37,915 nt of DNA, from NCBI GenBank assembly GCA_903860135.1, contig CAIOPG010000009.1:1-37915 (forward strand), given 5' to 3'. The DNA comes from Candidatus Omnitrophota bacterium. GTDB taxonomy: Bacteria > Omnitrophota > Gorgyraeia > Zapsychrales > Fredricksoniimonadaceae. Shown here piece after piece: positions 33,203 to 37,915 of the stretch; the stretch's first letter is position 1; the number at the start of each line of letters is the position of its first letter. Under the pieces are notes generated by a model. It searched no databases, was not told the DNA's origin, and was given only the letters and a program-made list of their open reading frames with translations. The position numbers and the translations under genes were made by a program.

Positions 33203-33230
33203 TATACAATTCAATTAAGATGTGTATAAT
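33203..33230 (+). promoter_or_regulatory. Promoter of tRNA-Arg
   Basis: TATACA (33203-33208), 16-bp spacer, perfect TATAAT (33225-33230), 34 bp before the tRNA. The rest of the 33072-33264 spacer is AT-rich, with no gene; the promoter of the minus-strand malic enzyme should also lie here but is not clear. Confidence 0.55.
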
Positions 33231-33264
33231 TTGTCTGCTTGTTGCGTTCTCAATCAGATATCTT

Positions 33265-33338
33265 GCGCCTGTAGCTCAATTGGATAGAGCATTTGACTAC
33301 GGATCAGAAGGTTACAGGTTCGACTCCTGTCAGGCGCG
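33265..33338 (+). tRNA. tRNA-Arg(ACG), reads CGN family
   Basis: Acceptor GCGCCTG pairs with CAGGCGC (33331-33337), discriminator G, no encoded CCA. D-arm AGCTCAATTGGATAGAGC, anticodon loop CTACGGA on TTTGA/TCAGA gives ACG (A34 probably deaminated to inosine by TadA, the next gene). T-arm ACAGG-TTCGACT-CCTGT. Confidence 0.97.
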
Positions 33339-33398
33339 TTCTTTATAAAAATATCCGTCTTGCATCAGCGCGTGCAGGGCGGATTTATTGTTTATCCT

Positions 33399-33869
33399 AT
33401 GGAAATGATCTTGCACGAAGCCATGATGCGCGAAGCGATCAAGCAGGCGGTAAAAGCGTCGGCTCACGATGAAGTGCCTGTGGGCGCCATCATCGTGCAT
33501 GACCGGCAGGTGATCGCCCGCGCGCACGATCAGGTGGAATTGCTGCATGACCCCACCGCCCATGCCGAAATGATCGCCATCACCCAGGCGTCGAATTTTC
33601 TTGCGTCCAAGTGGTTGCATGATTGTGTCATGTATGTTACAATCGAGCCTTGTTCGATGTGCGCCGGGGCGATTGTCCTGGCGCGTTTGAAAAAAGTATT
33701 CTACGGCGCGGCAGCCCCTAAAACAGGCGCCTGCGGTTCTGTCCTGAATATCCCCGGCAATAAAACGCTGAATCATCAGGTCGAGATCGAAGGTGGACTG
33801 TTAGCAGAAGAGTGCGGTGCTGTGTTGAGTGAATTCTTTAGAATAAAGCGTCAGCGATCAAAGGCTTGA
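33399..33869 (+). CDS. tadA: tRNA-specific adenosine deaminase TadA
   Basis: 156 residues, cytidine-deaminase fold: zinc and proton-transfer site H-A-E in DPTAHAEMIAI, PCSMCAGAI for the two zinc cysteines, and GACGSVLNI typical of TadA. It converts A34 of tRNA-Arg(ACG) to inosine; that substrate tRNA lies 60 bp upstream. Start is uncertain among ATG 33399, 33405 and 33423; none has a clear Shine-Dalgarno sequence, and 33399 gives a normal-length N-terminus. The stop lies in an AAAGGC-TTGA-GCCTTT hairpin (33860-33875). Confidence 0.93.
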   Translation: MEMILHEAMMREAIKQAVKASAHDEVPVGAIIVHDRQVIARAHDQVELLHDPTAHAEMIAITQASNFLASKWLHDCVMYVTIEPCSMCAGAIVLARLKKVFYGAAAPKTGACGSVLNIPGNKTLNHQVEIEGGLLAEECGAVLSEFFRIKRQRSKA

Positions 33870-33885
33870 GCCTTTGCGATCTTTT

Positions 33886-33974
33886 GGAGAGGTGCCAGAG
33901 TGGCCGATTGGAGCTTCCTGCTAAGAAGTTGACCTGGGAGACTGGGTCCGAGGGTTCAAATCCCTCCCTCTCCG
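33886..33974 (+). tRNA. tRNA-Ser(GCT), reads AGC/AGU
   Basis: Acceptor GGAGAGG pairs with CCTCTCC (33967-33973), discriminator G, no encoded CCA. The anticodon loop CTGCTAA on GCTTC/GAAGT gives GCT. Long variable arm (GACCTGGGAGACTGGGTC) and T-arm GAGGG-TTCAAAT-CCCTC. A T6 run and a strong hairpin follow. Confidence 0.96.
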
Positions 33975-33984
33975 TTTTTTGATG

Positions 33985-34016
33985 TTAAAAGCCATCCCGT
34001 TGGGGATGGCTTTTAA
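33985..34016 (+). terminator. Bidirectional hairpin terminator after tRNA-Ser(GCT)
   Basis: TTAAAAGCCATCCC-GTTG-GGGATGGCTTTTAA: a perfect 14-bp stem whose own A/T ends supply the U-rich tail in both directions. Confidence 0.85.
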
Positions 34017-34020
34017 GCGT

Positions 34021-34049
34021 TTGACAATACTAGCTATAGATAGTATAAT
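34021..34049 (+). promoter_or_regulatory. Consensus promoter with palindrome in the spacer, toxin-antitoxin operon
   Basis: Perfect TTGACA (34021-34026), exactly 17 bp, perfect TATAAT (34044-34049). The spacer and half the -10 box form a 20-bp near-palindrome, ATACTAGCTATAG-ATAGTAT (34027-34046), with one mismatched pair, a likely operator for the HTH antitoxin. AGGAG follows 9 nt before an ATG at 34069. Confidence 0.75.
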
Positions 34050-34068
34050 TTGGTCAGGAGATAATGAT

Positions 34069-34765
34069 ATGAACGTTAGAGCGAAGATCGTTAAGGATCA
34101 AAAATAGGATCACCCGGATGGTTACGGGGAAGTTTCCTGCATATTATCTGGCTGGCGGAACTGCCCTGGCTATTTATCTGGGGCATCGTTTTTCTGAAGA
34201 TTTGGACTTTTTTAGTCCCGCGTATGATCCGGCAATGGCTGATAAGGTCATGCGTTATATCAAGGCTCAGACGGGATATGCTTTTAAGAAGGGTGATGAG
34301 GTTTGCCGTAATGCCAAAACTGCCGGGATGAAGGTTTTTTATCTTGATTTTGGCGGCGGGGTTGTTATGAAGGTGGATTTTGTGGAGGATGTCTTTGGTG
34401 ATACGGCTGTCGTTAAAGACGGCATTCTTTCTTTAGCGGACATCTATCAACGGAAAATCTTTGCGGCTATTGGTGTTAAAGGGAAGTCTTCTTCAACGGG
34501 AAGGCTTATCGCGGGAGGGCGTCAGAGTGTAAAGGATCTTTATGATCTTTACACGCTTTCTAGATGTCATGAGCCGCTCAAGAAATTCTTTTTCAGGCAT
34601 TTCTCGATTCATGACATGGCACGGCTGGAACACTGGTATCTCGGGTTTGGCCGTTCTGAGGCTGTGTTAGAACTTTTGGACTTGGATGTTAAGGATGATC
34701 CACGAAAGGTCTTTGCTTATATGGACAAAATTATTCTGAAGGAAATGGCAAGCCTTAAGCATTAG
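34069..34765 (+). CDS. AbiEii/AbiGii-type nucleotidyltransferase toxin, N-terminus frameshifted
   Basis: The main frame from ATG 34118 encodes 215 residues with the family signature YYLAGGTALAIYLGHRF and S-E-D28-L-D30 (nucleotidyltransferase GG...DxD), an Mg-binding core, then DIYQRKIFAAIG and SVKDLYDLYTL. Such toxins modify nucleic acids, for example by adding nucleotides to tRNA. The only good ribosome site (AGGAG) serves ATG 34069, whose frame reads MNVRAKIVKDQK and stops at TAG 34105-34107. Skipping one base at that stop would continue RITRM into the toxin frame. So either a one-base indel, a +1 shift, or a restart at 34118 without a ribosome site. Confidence 0.75.
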
Positions 34766-34773
34766 GATTCATT

Positions 34774-35238
34774 ATGAAAATAAATTGGTTGTGGGATACA
34801 AAAGTAAAGGAACGCCAGGCGCGCAAAATCTTGAGTGATGAGCGTGATCCGCGGTTCTTTATTTACGCAACCAAGTTGTTGGCGCGTGTCCAGGATCCTG
34901 GGGAGGCCTTTTCCTGGATCAAGCGTGAAGTTTTTGATCATAATTGGGCATTGATCCGCTCCCGTATGATCAAAGACGCTTGGGCCAAGACGGCTGTTTC
35001 CCGATGGGATAGATTTCATACGCAAGCCATCCCTTCAGAGCGTTTTGATATCGCCCGGCAAATCAGAGAGTCGCGGCTGTCACTTGGATTGAATCAAAAG
35101 CAATTTGCCCAAAAGATGGGCGTTATTCAGCAGTATGTGTCGAACATTGAGACAGGACGCGAGAATATGACCATTGATACCTTGCGAAAAATAGCCGGAG
35201 TTCTTCATAAGAAGGTTGTTGTCCAGTTCACATCGTAA
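34774..35238 (+). CDS. HTH (XRE) antitoxin partner
   Basis: 154 residues. Residues ~1-85 form a helical domain (INWLWDTKVKERQARKILSDERDPRFFIYATKLLARVQDPGEAF) of the kind often paired with nucleotidyltransferase toxins. Residues ~93-150 are an XRE helix-turn-helix (IRESRLSLGLNQKQFAQKMGVIQQYVSNIETGREN, then TLRKIAGVLHK). It should bind DNA and repress the operon, plausibly at the spacer palindrome, and neutralise the toxin. It begins 8 bp after the toxin stop. Confidence 0.82.
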   Translation: MKINWLWDTKVKERQARKILSDERDPRFFIYATKLLARVQDPGEAFSWIKREVFDHNWALIRSRMIKDAWAKTAVSRWDRFHTQAIPSERFDIARQIRESRLSLGLNQKQFAQKMGVIQQYVSNIETGRENMTIDTLRKIAGVLHKKVVVQFTS

Positions 35239-35270
35239 GCCCTTGGATGTTTTGGGTGTCACCGATACTT

Positions 35271-36704
35271 TTAACGCCTGAACTTCTTCCAAAAATAATC
35301 CACAAACGCTCCAAAGCCGTATAGTTTGCGCAATAGGTCGCCGACGGAGCGGATGCTGATCAGCATGCGCCACATCTGAAGCGGGCGCAGGTAAAATTCT
35401 TTTAGGCCGGTGTCGATCAGGGCGTCGATCTCTTTATTGGAAAGCTGGGGATACGATAACAGGGTTTTCTGTTCGCCTTCGGCGGTCAGCCAGTCCGTCC
35501 AGTCTTTGGCGAGTAAATAACCGTTGTCTTTGGCCCAGGTGTAAAGGTGGGTGCCGGGGTAGGTGGCGATACCGGTGATCTGGATGGTATCCAGCGGCAT
35601 GGCTTTGGCATAGTCAATGGTGGCCCGGGCACTGGCATGGGTTTCACCTGGTGCGCCGATCATGAAACACCCGTGCAAGGTAAACCCCAACTCATGCGCC
35701 CGCTGGCTAAAGCGGCGTCCCATCGCTACATTAACATTACCTTTGCGTACCGCACGCAGGGTTTCATCGGTGCCGAATTCATAGCCGACCATGAGCATGC
35801 GGCAACCGGCTTTCTTCATTAAAGGCAAAAGAGCAAGGTCGGTATTGATGCGCATATTGCATGACCATGATATTTTCTTGTGCAGGCCGCGCCGCATGAT
35901 CTCGTTACAAACCGCCGTGACATGTTCAGCGTCTGCGGCAAAAGTATCGGTTTCAAACATGATCTCGCGGATACCTGGATAAAGGCGCAGGTCAAATTCC
36001 ATCTCATTGACAACGGCGTCGGCATGACGGTTGCGCAGACGATACCCGTACATCAGCTGGGGATCACGGCAAAAACTGCAGGCATTGTTACAGCCGCGCC
36101 CTGTCAGCAGTGTCAGGAAAGGGTATTTCTTCCCCGCGTCCGGATACCATTCCGGTTTAATGAGCTGCCATGCCGGGAAGGGAAGTTCGTTCACATCGAG
36201 CGGCGCGCGGTCAGGATTTGTGATAATACCTTGGTCCTGTTGCCAGGTCATGCCCTTGATCTCCGCTGATGGCAGCTTGTTGGCCAGCTCACGCAACGAA
36301 TGATCGTATTCACCGCGCAAGATGAAATCAACCGTGCCCCTGGCGATCTCAAGGGTATTGACCGGTTCTGCCGATACATGCTGGCCGACAAAAACAACCC
36401 GGCAGTTATTCTGCGCCCTGATCACGCGCGCCTGTTCAATGTCCGCGTAGATCGACGGGGTGGTGGCATGGATAACCAGAAGCTCGGGTTTAAAATCCCG
36501 GATGATCACAAAACTTTCTTCGGGCGGCATATTGCGGGCGGCAGCCTCGACAAAAATAACTTCATGGCCGGCATCGAGAAGGACCTGGGCAGCGATCAGC
36601 AGGTATTCGGGATGCCGCTGGACACGCCCGCGTGATCTGGCCGCCCAACGGGCGACACGAACGAAATTCTTACCGAAAGAAGGATTGAGAATAGCGATCT
36701 TCAT
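35271..36704 (-). CDS. B12-binding-domain radical SAM protein
   Basis: 477 residues. A Rossmann-like B12-binding domain (residues ~1-145: AILNPSFGKNFVRVARW, then VVFVGQHVSAEP) lacks the DxHxxG cobalamin ligand motif, as in many radical SAM proteins of this class. The radical SAM barrel (~195-400) has C205-N-N-A-C209-S-F-C212 for the [4Fe-4S] cluster, and later GFTLHGCFMIGAPGE. A C-terminal ~70-residue tail follows. The substrate is unknown; relatives act in methylation and in lipid, hopanoid or antibiotic biosynthesis. It diverges from acnA with its own promoter. Confidence 0.87.
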   Translation of the reverse strand: MKIAILNPSFGKNFVRVARWAARSRGRVQRHPEYLLIAAQVLLDAGHEVIFVEAAARNMPPEESFVIIRDFKPELLVIHATTPSIYADIEQARVIRAQNNCRVVFVGQHVSAEPVNTLEIARGTVDFILRGEYDHSLRELANKLPSAEIKGMTWQQDQGIITNPDRAPLDVNELPFPAWQLIKPEWYPDAGKKYPFLTLLTGRGCNNACSFCRDPQLMYGYRLRNRHADAVVNEMEFDLRLYPGIREIMFETDTFAADAEHVTAVCNEIMRRGLHKKISWSCNMRINTDLALLPLMKKAGCRMLMVGYEFGTDETLRAVRKGNVNVAMGRRFSQRAHELGFTLHGCFMIGAPGETHASARATIDYAKAMPLDTIQITGIATYPGTHLYTWAKDNGYLLAKDWTDWLTAEGEQKTLLSYPQLSNKEIDALIDTGLKEFYLRPLQMWRMLISIRSVGDLLRKLYGFGAFVDYFWKKFRR

Positions 36705-36755
36705 ATTGAATATACCCTGTTTGATAAAACATCCCGTGATGATTAAGCTGCAGGT

Positions 36756-36784
36756 ATCTTAGGCGCAACAAATATCTTTTTCAA
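36756..36784 (-). promoter_or_regulatory. Promoter of the radical SAM gene
   Basis: On the minus strand: TTGAAA (36784-36779), 17-bp spacer, TAAGAT (36761-36756), about 50 bp before the ATG. Confidence 0.55.
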
Positions 36785-36802
36785 GAAATACCTTCAACTT
36801 CA

Positions 36803-36831
36803 TTGACGTAGAGCCCTAGATTCCATATAAT
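36803..36831 (+). promoter_or_regulatory. Promoter of acnA
   Basis: TTGACG (36803-36808), 17-bp spacer, perfect TATAAT (36826-36831). Diverges from the radical SAM promoter; the two -35 boxes are 18 bp apart. Leader of about 20 nt with GTGGAG before the ATG. Confidence 0.75.
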
Positions 36832-36858
36832 TCTTCCATTCTAACGTGGAGTATATTT

Positions 36859-37915
36859 ATGACACTTAATAAAGCAGCATTGAAGAAGACGTTAACCGTT
36901 GCCGGCAAAAAGTATACTATTTATTCCGTCCCGGGATTAGCCAAACAGGGCTTTGCCAATATCGGGCGACTGCCATTCTCGATCCGTATCCTGCTGGAAA
37001 GTGCTATCCGTAATTTTGATGGCTATCAGGTGACCGGCGAAGATATAACGACCCTTGCCGGCTGGACACCCAGGAATGAATTAAAAGAGATCGCCTTCAA
37101 ACCGGGGCGCGTGATCCTTCAGGATTTTACCGGCGTTCCGTGCGTCGTTGATCTGGCCGCCATGCGCGAGCAGATGCAACGCATGGGCGGGGATGTGAAC
37201 AAGATCAATCCCCAGGTCCCGTGTGACCTTGTCATTGACCATTCCCTCCAGGTCGATGCCTATGGTTCTGCCCGCGCCTTTGACCGCAACGTAACGCTCG
37301 AATTCAAGCGCAACAAGGAACGTTATGCGTTCCTCAAATGGGGTCAGAATACTTTTCGGAATTTCCGCGTCATTCCGCCGGCCGCCGGCATTATCCATCA
37401 GGTTAATCTTGAATATCTGGCCGCTGGTGTCCTGGTAACACCTGGAGCCGGCAAAGATCATCCTGTGATGTATCCGGATTCACTGGTCGGCACGGACAGC
37501 CATACGACCATGATCAATGGCGCCGGTATCGTGGGCTGGGGCGTTGGCGGGATCGAAGCCGAATCTGTGATGTTAGGTGCGCCGCTTTCGCTGGTCATGC
37601 CGGATGTGATCGGGATGCGCCTGGTCGGACGACTTCCCGAAGGAGTGACCGCCACGGATCTGGTGCTGACGATCGTTGAAATCCTGCGTAAACGCGGGGT
37701 CGTCGATACATTCGTTGAATTCTTCGGGCCTGGCGTTCAGCATCTTTCATTGCCCGATCGTGCGACTATTGCCAATATGTGCCCTGAATATGGCGCGACC
37801 ATCGGCTTGTTCCCGGTCGATGATGAAACAATTTCATTCTACAAAAAGACCGGACGCGCCCGCGAAGCCCAACGCGTAGAATCATATTTCAAGGCACAAG
37901 GCCTGTTTGATCCTT
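36859..37915 (+). CDS. acnA: Aconitate hydratase AcnA, 5' part (runs off the window)
   Basis: 352 codons visible of an expected ~890, open to the window edge. N-terminal AcnA/IRP1-type features: YTIYSVPG and [19 protein letters not shown], the loop [25 protein letters not shown], and [25 protein letters not shown], which holds active-site Ser and His residues. The cluster-binding cysteines lie beyond the edge. It isomerises citrate to isocitrate through a [4Fe-4S] cluster. GTGGAG precedes the ATG by about 8 nt. Confidence 0.93.
   Translation, partial: MTLNKAALKKTLTVAGKKYTIYSVPGLAKQGFANIGRLPFSIRILLESAIRNFDGYQVTGEDITTLAGWTPRNELKEIAFKPGRVILQDFTGVPCVVDLAAMREQMQRMGGDVNKINPQVPCDLVIDHSLQVDAYGSARAFDRNVTLEFKRNKERYAFLKWGQNTFRNFRVIPPAAGIIHQVNLEYLAAGVLVTPGAGKDHPVMYPDSLVGTDSHTTMINGAGIVGWGVGGIEAESVMLGAPLSLVMPDVIGMRLVGRLPEGVTATDLVLTIVEILRKRGVVDTFVEFFGPGVQHLSLPDRATIANMCPEYGATIGLFPVDDETISFYKKTGRAREAQRVESYFKAQGLFDP

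Overview
The window looks like a chromosomal segment of an uncultured Gram-negative-type bacterium. My best guess is Candidatus Omnitrophota. The reasons are a 2017-residue secreted or membrane protein whose N-terminal module and C-terminal tail resemble, from memory, the giant proteins of that phylum; an outer-membrane-type porin; and an anaerobic energy set (pyruvate:ferredoxin oxidoreductase plus ADP-forming acetyl-CoA synthetase). No rRNA or other marker gene is present, so the assignment is inference.

Layout. (1) 1-1400 is decaying, mobile-element-associated DNA: a truncated Y1 (IS200/RAYT-like) transposase, a roughly 16-bp tandem repeat array, a DinD-like remnant with an internal deletion, an intact TspO and a TfoX-like remnant. 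(2) 1405-2529 is a stand-alone Fic-domain AMP-transferase with its own promoter and palindrome. (3) 2564-14759 is a phosphate region. A giant protein, a small basic protein, a porin and pstSCAB-phoU lie on the same strand, and three promoters share a Pho-box-like layout. (4) 14931-20634 is a surface-glycan cluster: GT-C, GT4 and GT2 glycosyltransferases and two CDP-paratose-2-epimerase-like SDRs. (5) 20640-22280 is an ECF sigma factor, zinc-finger anti-sigma factor and Spy-like periplasmic protein, with an ECF-type promoter in front. (6) 22362-23930 holds tRNA-Ser(CGA) followed by accessory DNA (a BRO/DinD-like protein and a DUF4357 fragment). (7) 23931-30940 holds a 55-residue membrane peptide coupled to purU, then nifJ and acd for pyruvate to acetyl-CoA to acetate plus ATP. 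(8) 30954-33974 holds tRNA-Ser(GGA) with a tandem half-tRNA in its leader, crcB, a malic enzyme (minus strand), tRNA-Arg(ACG), tadA and tRNA-Ser(GCT). (9) 34021-35238 is an AbiEii-like toxin plus HTH antitoxin pair under a consensus promoter with a palindrome in its spacer. (10) 35271-37915 holds a minus-strand B12-binding radical SAM protein divergent from aconitase, which runs off the window.

How it fits together. The central proposal is a phosphate-starvation regulon that would place a giant, nearly cysteine-free exported protein and a 122-residue unknown protein beside phosphate uptake (porin, PstSCAB, PhoU). The metabolic genes (PurU, NifJ, Acd, malic enzyme, aconitase) fit an anaerobe gaining ATP from acetyl-CoA. 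All positions were read by eye; no search or folding program was run.
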